Below are positions 24,172 to 33,493 of a stretch of 64,000 nucleotides of DNA, piece after piece; position 1 is the first letter of the stretch; every line of letters starts with the position of its first letter. The position numbers and the translations under genes are program-made. The notes beneath the pieces were generated by a model. It made no database searches. It was not told the origin of the DNA and worked only from the letters and a program-made list of their open reading frames with translations. Source of the stretch: Streptomyces sp. NBC_00286 (lineage in GTDB: Bacteria; Actinomycetota; Actinomycetes; Streptomycetales; Streptomycetaceae); the NCBI RefSeq assembly GCF_036173125.1, contig NZ_CP108054.1, forward strand, positions 1 through 64,000. Reading direction: 5' to 3'.

Positions 24172-24708
24172 GTGGCCACGTCGTTCCCCCTTCTTAAGAG
24201 CCGGTCCGAAAACCTAGTCGTGCCCGTCTTCTTCGTCGGGCACGATCAAGCCATGGAGAAAGCGCACCTGCCGACCAGCGAGGCCGCTGTCGTCGCGATA
24301 CGCGAGATCGCGAAGGAATTCGCACTATCAATGTCGGTCACCGACGACATCGGCGCGGACCAGACGTCGCGCCGTACATCGGCCGAACTTTTCACGGTGC
24401 TCGACTCCGACGGCTCGCTGCCGCACGAGGCGTTCGTGGAGCTGGAGGGATCGCCGTCGGTGAGTGTCCAGCTCTTCCCCGAGGATGACGCGAAGATCAC
24501 CGTCGACGGTGTGGAGTTCCATGACGTCCCCCGCGACTCCGTCCCTGCGTTTCTCAGGTCCGTCTACGGCGGACTCGCCTCTACGAAGGGCCGGCTGTTC
24601 CCCCCTGGCCAGTGGCTCATCGTGCCGCTGCCCGGCGATAAGACCTACAAGGAGCTGATCCTGGACTTCAACCTGACGCCCTGGCTGGCCCGCAGCGCGC
24701 GCGGCTAA
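24172..24708 (+). CDS. hypothetical protein
   Basis: A 178-residue acidic protein. AAGGAGG sits 6 bases before GTG 24172, which decides the start. No family is recognised. It has an alpha/beta composition without signal peptide or membrane segment. Confidence 0.55.
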   Translation: MATSFPLLKSRSENLVVPVFFVGHDQAMEKAHLPTSEAAVVAIREIAKEFALSMSVTDDIGADQTSRRTSAELFTVLDSDGSLPHEAFVELEGSPSVSVQLFPEDDAKITVDGVEFHDVPRDSVPAFLRSVYGGLASTKGRLFPPGQWLIVPLPGDKTYKELILDFNLTPWLARSARG

Positions 24709-24763
24709 CGGTGTAATGCAAGGTCAATGTGCCGAATCAGACCAGGTTGGGGAGGAACACGAG

Positions 24764-25138
24764 ATGAGCGCGGATGGTCTGGAGTCAGCCTCGAACCGAA
24801 CCGTTTGCGGCCAGTTTCCGGAGATCCCCGAGGATCGTCGCATCGCGGTAGAGCGGTTCCTCGCCAAGCGGCCCGAGCTCGTGCCGTATGCCAGCAACCT
24901 CCTGCAACGGCCCGACATTGCGCCGCTCGCGGTCGATATGTTGCTGAAGTTCGAGGAGTTTGAGTCGGAGGAGCGGACACGGCACGAAACCGCTCCCAAG
25001 TCCCCAAGGGCTGCCGGCACTGGCAGGCGTAATGCATGGCTGGACCATGTCGCTGCGTTGTCAAGCGGCGATCTGCGACGCCTCGCTGTCGAACTGGACA
25101 GCGGGATCAGCCAGCACCGTGACGTCGCTGATCAGTGA
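24764..25138 (+). CDS. hypothetical protein
   Basis: A 124-residue charged, helical protein (DRRIAVERFLAKRPELVPYA, then LLQRPDIAPLAVDMLLKFEE). ATG 24764 has GGGGAGG in front. Not recognised. It lies 55 bases downstream of another hypothetical gene in the same direction. Confidence 0.5.
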   Translation: MSADGLESASNRTVCGQFPEIPEDRRIAVERFLAKRPELVPYASNLLQRPDIAPLAVDMLLKFEEFESEERTRHETAPKSPRAAGTGRRNAWLDHVAALSSGDLRRLAVELDSGISQHRDVADQ

Positions 25139-25139
25139 C

Positions 25140-25241
25140 CGCTGGCTGTTGGAAGGCGAGCTGAGGTCTTTCGACGGACACCACATCATGATGGCCGACC
25201 CGGAGGGCAACGAGGTCTGCGTCGGCGCAGCCTCCGTCTGA
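25140..25241 (+). pseudogene. C-terminal fragment of a VOC/glyoxalase-fold protein
   Basis: The short stretch FDGHHIMMADPEGNEVCVG resembles the last strand of vicinal-oxygen-chelate proteins (MxDPEGNEFCV). Nothing of the rest of the gene is present upstream, so it is a remnant. Confidence 0.5.
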
Positions 25242-25619
25242 GGCTCGTGGAGGGCGGGGCCACCCCCCGCCCTCTGCCCGGACTGAGCACCGCCATTCAC
25301 CACCAACACATCGCGACGGCGGAACCTCACTCAGAGCAAGCGAACTCAGCACCACAGGCACTCGAGTGCTCAGGATCCACCAACACGGCGAGTGCTCACC
25401 GGGACCGAATTCACGCGTTTCCCCAGGAGCCGGTGCTCACGGAATCGCGGACCCTACAGCGCATTTCAGGGTCCGCGACTTCGTGAGCAATTCCGCGTGA
25501 TCATGAGCACTGTTCGAGCAACCGCAGTTCGGTGAGGCGGGTGACCGTGGCGGGCGAGAGGCAGGCCGAGCTGTCGAGGAACTACTCAAGCGCCGGGACG
25601 AAGTCAAGCTGAGGCCAGA
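25242..25619. other. intergenic region with repeated TGCTCA motifs
   Basis: No gene is supported. Several copies of TGCTCA/TGAGCA occur (near 25368, 25393, 25434, 25484, 25503), and the strong inverted repeat at 25434-25489 is listed separately. Confidence 0.4.
25434..25489. repeat. 22-bp inverted repeat (hairpin)
   Basis: Arms 25434-25455 and 25468-25489 are inverted copies with two mismatches; the left arm starts TGCTCACGGAATCGCGG. The loop is 12 bases. It sits between an upstream plus-strand fragment and the 3' end of a minus-strand gene, so a bidirectional terminator is likely. The length and near-perfection also suit a protein-binding site or IS end. Confidence 0.55.
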
Positions 25620-26917
25620 TCACGAGGTCTCAGATGGGGTGCCGTCCGCTTCGACGCCGTACGGCCATCGTCGCTCGAACCAGTCCTGGTACGCCCATGG
25701 AACGCCAGCGTCGGCGGCCTGCACCGCGAGGCGTTCGGCGCCCTCGCGATCCCCAACCTGCTCCCGCAACTCAGCCAGCCATATCAACGCGTCGGTGTAG
25801 CCGACGTCGGCGGCCTGCGCCGCGAGGCGTTCGGCGCTCTCCCGATCCCCGGCCTCCTCCCGCAACTCAGCCAGCCTTATCAAGACGCGCGTCTCGCCGG
25901 CGTCGACAGCCTGCCGGTACAGACGCTCCGCACCCTCCCGATCCCCGGCCGCCTTGCGCAGCTCAGCTCGAACCTCCAAAGCATCGATGACGTCGGCATC
26001 GGTGGCTGCCTGCCGGTACAGGCGCTCCGCACCCTCCCAATCTCCGGCGTGCACTCGCAGCTCAGCCAGACTCCTCAAAGCGCGAGGGTCAGTATCGATA
26101 GCCTGAGCAGCGAGGCGGTCGGCGCCTTCCCGGTCCCCGGTCTCCTCCCGCAACTCAGCCAGCCTTATCAAAACGCGGGGGTCACCGGCGTCGGCGGCCT
26201 GCACGCCGAGGCGTTCGGCGCCTTCCCGGTCCCCGGCCTCCTCCCGCAACTCAGCCAGCCTCGTCATAGCGCGGGTGTCGCCACGGTCGGCGGCCTGCCG
26301 GTACAGGCGCTCTGCACCCCTCCGGTCCCCGGCCGCGTCCCGCAGCCGAGCCAGCCTCCACGTAGCGCGGGAGTCGCCACGGTCGGCGGCCTGCCGGTAC
26401 AGGCGCTCTGCACCCCTCCGGTCCCCGGCCGCCTCCTGCAGCTCAGCCAGCCTCCCCAATGAGTGGGCGTCGCCGCCCTGCCGGTATAGGCGTTTCAAAC
26501 GCCTTCGATCGGCCGCCTCCCGCAGCCCGGCGAGCCTTGCCAACGAAAGAGTATCGCCTGCCTTCCGGTACAGGCGCCTTGCACCCCTCCGATCCCCGGC
26601 CGCCTTCCGCAGCTCAGCCAGCCTTATCAGGGAGCGGTTGTCGCCGGCGTCGCCAGCCCGACTCCACAGTCGAATCGCCCAGCGGCGGCGCTGACGTTTG
26701 TGGGCTGCCTGAGCGAGGGCAGCCAAGTCGTCAGGGTGGGTGAGGTGGGTGTGGCCAGCTTGCCAAAATGTCCCCGGTGGGCACAAGCGACGGCGGTTCT
26801 GGCTGGCGTGCTGTTCAAGATAGTCCGCCAGCCGGTACAGGGGGCCTGGCTGCTCGGCTTCTGTCGAAGCGGTGCGGCTGTGAGCGCCGCCTTCGCGAAC
26901 GCGGCGCAGGGGCCCTA
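25620..26917 (-). pseudogene. 3' part of HTH/P-loop/TPR protein, separated by IS630
   Basis: It encodes the C-terminal half of an 831-residue protein whose 5' part lies at 28175-29374. It contains about ten to eleven near-identical units of 28-33 residues of the type AELREEAGDREGAERLYRQA, a TPR/Sel1-like superhelix. It ends in a tryptophan-rich DWFERRWPYGV. In the intact gene this region would be the sensor of a STAND-like regulator. The reading frame enters from IS sequence at 26918. Removing the IS and one TA copy gives ...HGN-L-GPLRRVRE... in one frame. Confidence 0.8.
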
Positions 26918-28174
26918 GTAGACTGTCGCGACTAAGTGTCGTTCTGGTTGGTGGAGTTGGGGTCGGGCAGGCTTCGCTTGATGCTTCCGTTCGGCCGGGC
27001 AGGGGTGCCGTGTCCTCGCAGAAGAAGTATCCGGTTGTCTTGAGTGCCGAAGACCGTCGGGCGTTGGAGCGTGTGACGACGACGGGGTCCGCAGCGCGTC
27101 GATGATCAGGCGGGCGCGGGTGCTGCTCGCGTTGGACACCTCGGCCGGCGAGGTCGCTCCGCGGGCGGTGATCGCGGAGCGGGTCGGGGTCTCGTGCGAT
27201 TCGGTCCGCCTGATCTCGAAGCGGTACGCGGAGACCGGCGGCGATGTGTGGGCCACGGTCGGCCGGAAGGAACGCGCACTGCCGCCGGTGCCCTCCCCGG
27301 TGACCGGCGAGGTCGAGGCAAGGCTGATTGCGCTGGCCTGCTCGAAGCCGCCCAAAGGACACGCCCGCTGGTCGCTGCGCCTGCTGGAGAAGCACGTCGC
27401 GCTGGCCGAGGACATCCCGGATCTGGACCACTCCACGATCGGGCGGGTCTTAAAAAAACGGAACTGCGCCCTCACGTGAAGAAGTGCTGGACCATCCCGC
27501 CCGCTGCGAATGCGGCCTTCGCCGCGGCGATGGAGGATGTCCTGGCGGTCTACCACCGGCCCTTCGACCCGACGCGCCCGGTGGTGTGCATGGACGAGAA
27601 GCCGTACCAGTTGCTCGGCCACGTCCGTGATCCGCTTCCCGCGCGGCCGGGCCGTGACCGCCGCGAGGACAACGAGTACGTCCGCTCGGGGACCTGCTCG
27701 ATCTTCTGCTGGGTCGAGCCGCTGCGCGGATGGCGACGCGTGGACGCGCAGCCCCGCCGGACCAGGGTCGACTGGGCGCACCAGGTCGAGCACCTGCTGA
27801 CCGTGGACTACCCCGACGCCGCCACGGTCGTGCTGGTGATGGACAACCTCAACACCCACACCACCGCCTCGCTCTACGAGGCGTTCGACCCGGCAAAGGC
27901 CTTCGCGCTGACCCAGCGCCTGGAGATCCACCACACCCCCAAACACGGGTCCTGGCTCAACATCGCCGAGATCGAGCTCTCCGCGCTCACCCGCCAGTGC
28001 CTGGACCGCCGCCTCGACGACCTCGCCGTACTCAACGCCGAACTTGCTGCCTGGCAGCAACAGACCAACAGCAACCAGCGCCAAGTCGACTGGCAGTTCA
28101 CCACCGACGACGCACGCGTGAAACTACGCCACCTCTACCCAACCACACAGCGAAATTAAGCCGCGACAATCTAC
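26918..28174. mobile_element. IS630 family insertion sequence with TA target duplication
   Basis: This 1257-bp element is flanked by TA at 26916-26917 and 28175-28176. Its terminal repeats are GTAGACTGTCGCGACTAAGT at the left and, read inward from the right end, GTAGATTGTCGCGGCTTAAT (16 of 20 identical). It interrupts an HTH/P-loop/TPR gene. TA duplication is characteristic of the IS630/Tc1 group. Confidence 0.85.
27010..28159 (+). CDS. IS630 family transposase in shifted frames
   Basis: Three consecutive frames make up one transposase. The first (GTG 27010, [20 protein letters not shown]) ends at a TGA at 27103-27105 that overlaps ATG 27102. The second runs 27102-27479 (helix-turn-helix, [20 protein letters not shown]). 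The third carries the DDE core: [32 protein letters not shown] and [17 protein letters not shown]. The change from frame two to three is a -1 step at seven A residues (TTA-AAA-AAA-C, 27452-27459), a classical slippery site, so programmed frameshifting is plausible. The first junction has no slippery site and may be a mutation or a restart. Confidence 0.75.
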
Positions 28175-29374
28175 TAGGTTGCCGTGCACCGGTGTGCTGG
28201 TTTCAGCAAATGCCTGTTCCAACCAGTTGTCGGCAAGGGTGTCGTGTTCGTCGCTGGTGAGGTAGTCCCCGGCTGCGTCCTCCAGGAAGGTCTGGGGCAG
28301 GTGAAGGCGAACGCCAAGGCGACGGGCGTCCATGGCTGCTTCCAGCACGGCCCGGGCCGGAGGGGATGCAGTGTGGTATCGGTGCAGCAGTTCCGGGGCG
28401 CCGGCCAGGAACTGGGCAAACCGCCCGTCTGAGGCGTGCTGCACGGCGTGTTCGAGCTGTCGGTCCCCGGCTGCGGCCTGGGTTCGTGCGGCGGTGAGAG
28501 CCGAGTCGTCGAAACGGTCAGGCAGAGTGATCTGCCGTCCGGCGAGCAACTCACGTACTTGGGGATGCTGGTCGTCCTGTCCGGCTGGGGGGCGGGTGGT
28601 GTATTCGCGGGGGTAGTGGGGCCAGAGGGTGGCCAGTACCAAGACGGGGCCGCGGGCGGGGTCGGTGAGAAGGGTGCGCAGGGCGGCGGCGATGCGCTCC
28701 CCCGCCCCCGCGGGAGCTCCGAGGTAGTGCTGGGCTTCGTTCAGCCAGACCACGGTGCGCGGGCCGACTCGCTCGATGTCGGTCAGTGCCGCCTCGGCTC
28801 GGGTGGGGTCGAGAGGATGCCACAACCTCCAACCTTGCGCGGCCAGCGGTTGTACGGCTTCCCAGCACGCCCGTGTCTTGCCCGTTGAGGAGGAGCCGAC
28901 CAACACGGCCATCCGGCTGTGCCCATCCATTGCTGCCTCAACGATTTTTTCCAGGTCCTCGTCGTGCTGCCGGCGCACGTATCCAGGCAGCCGAAGGTGC
29001 GGGCCGGTCATGCTGGTGAGGCTGGCGCCTGTGGGGACGTCGGCTGCCGGATGGACTTCCAAATCATGTGGGTCCCAGTGTGCGATCGGCTTACCCAGAA
29101 CGGACCCCGAGCCCTCGCGTGCTCGAGTCGCGACATCCAACAAGTCCAGCAGGGGACGGGCGTCAAGGCGCAGGGCATTCGCTAGCGCCCCCACCGTCTG
29201 CGCAGTCGGCGCGGGTGCATTCCTACTCAGGGCCTGGCTGACGGTCGTGCGTTTCAGACCAGCCCGGATGTACAGCTCGTTCTTGTTGAGTCTCATCGCG
29301 ACGCGGGCCGCCTCTAACCGGGCGCGCAGCTCGCCTAGCGCTGCCCCCGGATCTTGGAACTCGCCTGTCGTCAT
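28175..29374 (-). pseudogene. 5' part of HTH/P-loop/TPR protein, separated by IS630
   Basis: From ATG 29374 this encodes a helix-turn-helix (LRLNKNELYIRAGLKRTTVS region, residues about 15-65). A P-loop NTPase domain follows with Walker A GSSSTGKT and a Walker B-like TVVWLNEAQ. The order HTH, NTPase, TPR is that of STAND-type signalling ATPases in actinobacteria. After HGN the frame runs into IS630 sequence and stops at 28124, giving a 416-residue truncated product that could still bind DNA and nucleotide. The TPR half is at 25620-26917. Confidence 0.8.
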
Positions 29375-29503
29375 GTCGGCCCCCGCATGTGTCGTGCTGC
29401 TGTTTGCCGTTGTTCATCTTCAGCTGGGTGAACCATCGGGAACAGGTGATTCGCGAGATTCGGCACCTCGACAACATCCACGGTGCCGAAGGGGACTGAC
29501 ACC

Positions 29504-29707
29504 ATGTCCGACCGCATCACCCTCATCCTGCTCACTTGCGCCTTGATCGTTCTGTTCGCTGCCCTCACTGGCGCGGGCGCCGCGTACCTCGCCCGCCGCG
29601 ACCACGCCAGCTACCCCGCCGCGTTGACCCGCGCGGCCGTGGCGTTCGCCACGACCCTCACCCTCGCGGCTGCCGTCACTACGGCCTTGGCCGCACTCAA
29701 CGACTGA
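29504..29707 (+). CDS. small two-helix membrane protein
   Basis: A 67-residue protein with two hydrophobic helices (ITLILLTCALIVLFAALTGA and an alanine-rich second one) joined by a charged loop (YLARRDHASYPA). ATG 29504 follows GGGG in the region GAAGGGGACTG. Small hydrophobic proteins of this kind accompany transfer genes on Streptomyces plasmids (Spd-like). The link here is only the DUF2637 gene nearby. Confidence 0.55.
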   Translation: MSDRITLILLTCALIVLFAALTGAGAAYLARRDHASYPAALTRAAVAFATTLTLAAAVTTALAALND

Positions 29708-30244
29708 CGCGCTCCCGACGGCATGAACGATCCGGTGGCTTTTCTGCAATCCTGCGTTCTGCGCAGGTCTGTGCAGGACGCAGGACGAGATGTGCAGGGC
29801 CAGTTGGCTGCCCATCGCCTCGGAGGGATGCCGTTCGAGACCCGCTTCGTGCCGTCAGTCCCACCCAGGTCGTAGCTCACGTGTACGTGTTCTGCGGCTG
29901 CCGCTTCGTTGGATGCCGGCCACCGCGTCTGTCACGCGCTCAGTGTCTCCCGTACGGTCCGCGCAATGGCCTGCGCCTGCTGCACCCCGTCGTCGTCCAG
30001 CACCCGGATTGCCGACTACGCAGGGCCGTGATCGTGGCGTCCGGGTCAATGCGTCGTGCCCGCATGGGTCTTCCTCATCGGTCCAGGGTCGGGTGCGCAG
30101 TACACAAAGGCGCGGTGCGCAGACCTGCGCAGTGATCACGGTGTCCGCGCATTGCACGGCGGATCAGGGGGTTCTTCTGATTGCGCAGCCTGTTGGGCTT
30201 GGCGGGAGACCCATGCGCAATCGTGTACGGCCGCGGGCTTACTG
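29708..30244. other. non-coding region with clustered TGCGCA palindromes
   Basis: No gene is supported. The 6-bp palindrome TGCGCA occurs at 29760, 30094, 30116, 30126, 30182 and 30214, and continues into the adjacent gene at 30363, 30372 and 30389. Most copies read TGCGCAG or TGCGCAA. Five copies in 126 bp (30094-30219) look like iterons or operator repeats. The region separates a small membrane gene from the 3' end of a DUF2637 gene. Confidence 0.5.
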
Positions 30245-32125
30245 TTACGCGTCGGCGTGGTGGCGGGTGAGGGCCTGCCAGCGTCGCTCGAAGTCCTCGG
30301 ACTCGTCGGCCAGGTAGGCGGGGGTGATGGGCCTGTTGTACTGGGCGGTGACTCCCCGGTCTGCGCATGCCTGCGCAACGTCTGCCTGCGCAGGAGCGTC
30401 GGTGTGCACCCGGTGCTCGGCCCAGACGTTGTAGACGCGCCAGCGTACGAAGTGCCGGCGCAAGTTGGCCGGGCTGATGGGCTTGCCGCCGCGGCCGAGG
30501 AGTCCCTTCTCTGCGCAGTAGGCCGAGAGTTGCTCGTCGCTGGGCTCGCTCCCCTTTTGGTCCTGGTACTCCATCCATGCGAGGTAGTACCGGTCAGGGG
30601 CGGTGAGGTCGCCTCCCCCGGAGGAGTGCTGCGGCGGCGCATCGACGGGAGCGTCCACCCTAGCGCTGCGCTGCCCCTTCGCAGCCTGTGGTGCAGCACC
30701 GCCAGGCACCGATTGCAGAGCTTCCGCTTCCGGAAGGGACTCATCGGTTTCCTGCTCGCCCGGACCGGCGACGTCCCCGGCAGGCGGTTTGGTGCTGCCG
30801 AAATCACGCTCCTGGAAGCTCGCGACGAAGTCCCCCAGGTCCTCACCCGAGATGGGTCGGCCGCCCGCGCCGGCGATCCCGTCCCGCTCGTGCACGTATG
30901 CCGCGAGAGCGGCCGCATCGGGGTAAGCGCCATGCTCCTGCTCATAGTTGCGCCAGGCGCTGTGGAAGTAGTCGTACCAGGACTGGTCGGTGGGCTGCGG
31001 TTCACCGGAGGTGGCAGTCTCCTCGGTGTGCGGTGCATAGCGCTTCTGGAGGACCTGGAGCAGGGGGTGCACCTGCTCCTCGGAGAGCGGGCCGCCGGTC
31101 CCCGTGGAGATGCCGTACGCGTCGCGGAGCCAGAACGCCCACTGTGCGGCGGTCGGTTCGACCTGGAACTGCGCGATGAACGCCTGGTAGGCCTCGGCGA
31201 ATCGCTCGGTGTCTCCCTCGATGGATTCCTCGGGCTCACGTGGCCGCTCGGGTGCTGGGGCTGGAGCCTGCACCGGAGGCGTCTTCGTTCTCTTCAGCTC
31301 CGTTGTCTCCGGCTCGTGTTCTGGCGTGGCCTCGGGCGCGTGGCCTTCGGGCTGGACGGGGGCGGAGACCCGCTCGATGGTGAAGAGGATCGGCGGCTCT
31401 TCGATGCCGGCGGCGGCGAGGCCGGCAGGCGCGGTTTCGGCGAGCGGGACGCCGTACCGGGCCAGCCGCAGCGGCATCAGCGCCTCGACGGGGGCTTTGC
31501 GCCGCCATGCGCGACCGAAGCGGGAGCGGAGGCTGGCCTGGTAGACCAGGCGCTCCTGCTCCAGCTTGATCACGGCGTCGTAGGAGCGAAGTTCCCACAG
31601 CTTCATGCGGCGCCACAGCAGGAAGGTGGGGATCGGCGAGAGGAGCCAGCGGGTGAGGCGTACGCCCTCCATGTGCTTGTCGGCCGTGATGTCCGCGATC
31701 CGGCCGATCGCATGCCGGGCCGCCTCCACGCAGACGACGAACAGGATCGGGATGACACTGTGCATACCGACGCCCAGCGGGTCCGGCCAGGCGGCCGCGC
31801 CGTTGAACGCGATCGTCGCCGCCGTCAGCAGCCACGCCGTCTGACGCAGCAGCGGGAACGGGATGCGGATCCAGGTCAGCAGGAGGTCCAGGGCCAGCAG
31901 GACGCAGATTCCCGCGTCGATGCCGATGGGGAAGACGTAGCTGAAGTTCCCGAAGCCCTTGTCCAGGGCGAGTTCGCGTACCGCCGCGTACGAACCGGCG
32001 AAGCCGATACCGGCGATGACGACCGCCCCGAAGACGACGACCCCGATGAGGATCCGATGCGTCCGAGTCAACAGGATTCGGTGTCCCAGGGCCCGTCGGG
32101 GTATCTCCTCGCTCCCCCTGCTCAC
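30245..32125 (-). CDS. DUF2637 domain membrane protein
   Basis: A 626-residue protein. Four transmembrane helices lie within the first 150 residues (ILIGVVVFGAVVIAGIGFAG; FPIGIDAGICVLLALDLLLTW; TAWLLTAATIAFNGAAAW; VIPILFVVCVEAARH), the DUF2637 arrangement. Long cytoplasmic linkers and two to three helical repeats near the C-terminus follow (YYLAWMEYQDQKGSEPSDE type). GTG 32125 has GGGGGAG 8 bases upstream. DUF2637 proteins are widespread on actinobacterial conjugative plasmids and integrative elements (SpdB-like), so a role in plasmid spread or replicon maintenance is inferred. Confidence 0.75.
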   Translation of the reverse strand: MSRGSEEIPRRALGHRILLTRTHRILIGVVVFGAVVIAGIGFAGSYAAVRELALDKGFGNFSYVFPIGIDAGICVLLALDLLLTWIRIPFPLLRQTAWLLTAATIAFNGAAAWPDPLGVGMHSVIPILFVVCVEAARHAIGRIADITADKHMEGVRLTRWLLSPIPTFLLWRRMKLWELRSYDAVIKLEQERLVYQASLRSRFGRAWRRKAPVEALMPLRLARYGVPLAETAPAGLAAAGIEEPPILFTIERVSAPVQPEGHAPEATPEHEPETTELKRTKTPPVQAPAPAPERPREPEESIEGDTERFAEAYQAFIAQFQVEPTAAQWAFWLRDAYGISTGTGGPLSEEQVHPLLQVLQKRYAPHTEETATSGEPQPTDQSWYDYFHSAWRNYEQEHGAYPDAAALAAYVHERDGIAGAGGRPISGEDLGDFVASFQERDFGSTKPPAGDVAGPGEQETDESLPEAEALQSVPGGAAPQAAKGQRSARVDAPVDAPPQHSSGGGDLTAPDRYYLAWMEYQDQKGSEPSDEQLSAYCAEKGLLGRGGKPISPANLRRHFVRWRVYNVWAEHRVHTDAPAQADVAQACADRGVTAQYNRPITPAYLADESEDFERRWQALTRHHADA

Positions 32126-32475
32126 GTACCACTCCCCCTGTCTACGCCTCACAACTGAGCTGTTCTCACACTCCCACGCCGGGAAGGAAGGTTGGAGTCC
32201 TTCGCTGCCAGGCTCGACAAGAAGCCGTTGCCAGATGGCGACGAACATCTCGGTGTTGACGGCGATCACTATGCCGCAGGGCACCGACACAGAGTGACGG
32301 CTGACCGCTTCCATCGGCGCATACGTGACTCACTGACATGCGAGCCCACCCATCCCGACGCTGGGCTCCGTCCCTCACAGACTGACGCGGCATCCGCGTG
32401 CCCGCAGGCCAGCGCGGGCGAGGCTGGGTCCAACTGTTCTTCCGCCAGGCCCACCCGCACGGCAGGATCGAGCCC
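32126..32475. other. divergent intergenic region
   Basis: It separates the DUF2637 gene (minus) from the SDR gene (plus) and must contain both promoters. No repeats or RNA structures stood out. A short minus-strand frame continuing from the DUF2637 gene has no ribosome site. Confidence 0.35.
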
Positions 32476-33492
32476 ATGAGGATTCTGGTCATCGGTGGCA
32501 CATGGTTCCTGGGGAAGAACATTGTGGAAGTAGCTCTAGCGCGAGGGTGGTTCGTCACCACCTTCAACCGCGGGCGCTCCGGCGGTGACATCGAGGGCGT
32601 CGAGCCGGTACACGGGAACCGTACAGACCGCGAGGACCTGCAACGCCTTGCCCAGCAAGGTCCATGGGACGCTGTGATCGACACGTCGAGTTCCGACTTC
32701 CCGCCCCGTGACGTCCTGCTGGCCGCAACTGCCCTCCGCAACGCGGCGCGGCGCTGGGTGCACATCTCCACAGTGTCGGTCTATCAGGGCTGGCCCCACC
32801 AACCGCTCACCGACGACTCGCCGCTGCTGGATGCCCCGGCTGACGCTGACGAGTCGTATGGGCATAACGGTGAGGACGGCAGTCCCACTGTCTACGGCTT
32901 CCAGAAGGCTGGCGGGGAACGCGCCGTGAAGGAGGTCTTCGGAGACGCTGCGGTGTTCCTCCGGCCCGGCGTCATCCTGGGCCCGGGCGAGTACGTTGGC
33001 CGACTCCCCTGGTGGCTGACCCGGGCCAAGCGCGGTGGGAAGATCCTGGCCCCTGCGCCAAGCGGCCAGCGCATCCAGCCGGTCGACGTCCGCGACGTCG
33101 CGGAGTTCGCGCTCGACCAGGCGGCGAGCGCGACGAGCGGCGGCTACAACGTCACCCACCCGGTGGGCATCACCTTCGAGGACTTCCTCGGCGAATGCGT
33201 GACTGTCACCGGCGCGGCCGGAAAGCCGGTGTGGGTGGAGCCGAGGGTCCTGGCCGAACACGGCGTAGCGCAGTGGACCGAGCTGCCGCTGTGGCGTACG
33301 CACGCGGGCGTATGGTCGGTCGACTCCCACCGGGCCGTAACCGCGGGGCTGCGGTGCCGACCGATCGCTGACACGATCCGGGACACATGGGCCTGGCTTG
33401 CTGCGGACGGGCGTCCCGTGGACCACCCGAGGTGGGCCGAGCACGGGATCGCCCGTGAGAAGGAGGCGAAGATCCTCGCCTCCTTGACCTAA
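32476..33492 (+). CDS. NAD-dependent epimerase/dehydratase (extended SDR)
   Basis: A 338-residue protein starting MRILVIGGTWFLGKNIVEVA, with the glycine-rich Rossmann motif GGTWFLG at residues 7-13. The catalytic region holds HISTVSVY and TVYGFQKAGGE; YGFQK places Tyr and Lys in the YxxxK pattern. The extended type is shown by the long C-terminal substrate domain. Substrate unknown; a nucleotide sugar or small aldehyde/ketone is usual. It is convergent with a TPR regulator across one base. Confidence 0.75.
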   Translation: MRILVIGGTWFLGKNIVEVALARGWFVTTFNRGRSGGDIEGVEPVHGNRTDREDLQRLAQQGPWDAVIDTSSSDFPPRDVLLAATALRNAARRWVHISTVSVYQGWPHQPLTDDSPLLDAPADADESYGHNGEDGSPTVYGFQKAGGERAVKEVFGDAAVFLRPGVILGPGEYVGRLPWWLTRAKRGGKILAPAPSGQRIQPVDVRDVAEFALDQAASATSGGYNVTHPVGITFEDFLGECVTVTGAAGKPVWVEPRVLAEHGVAQWTELPLWRTHAGVWSVDSHRAVTAGLRCRPIADTIRDTWAWLAADGRPVDHPRWAEHGIAREKEAKILASLT

Positions 33493-33493
33493 C

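Noticed and set aside
27070..27110. Second programmed frameshift between the first and second IS630 frames
   Set aside because: No slippery heptamer is present at the junction; an ATGA restart or a simple mutation fits equally well.
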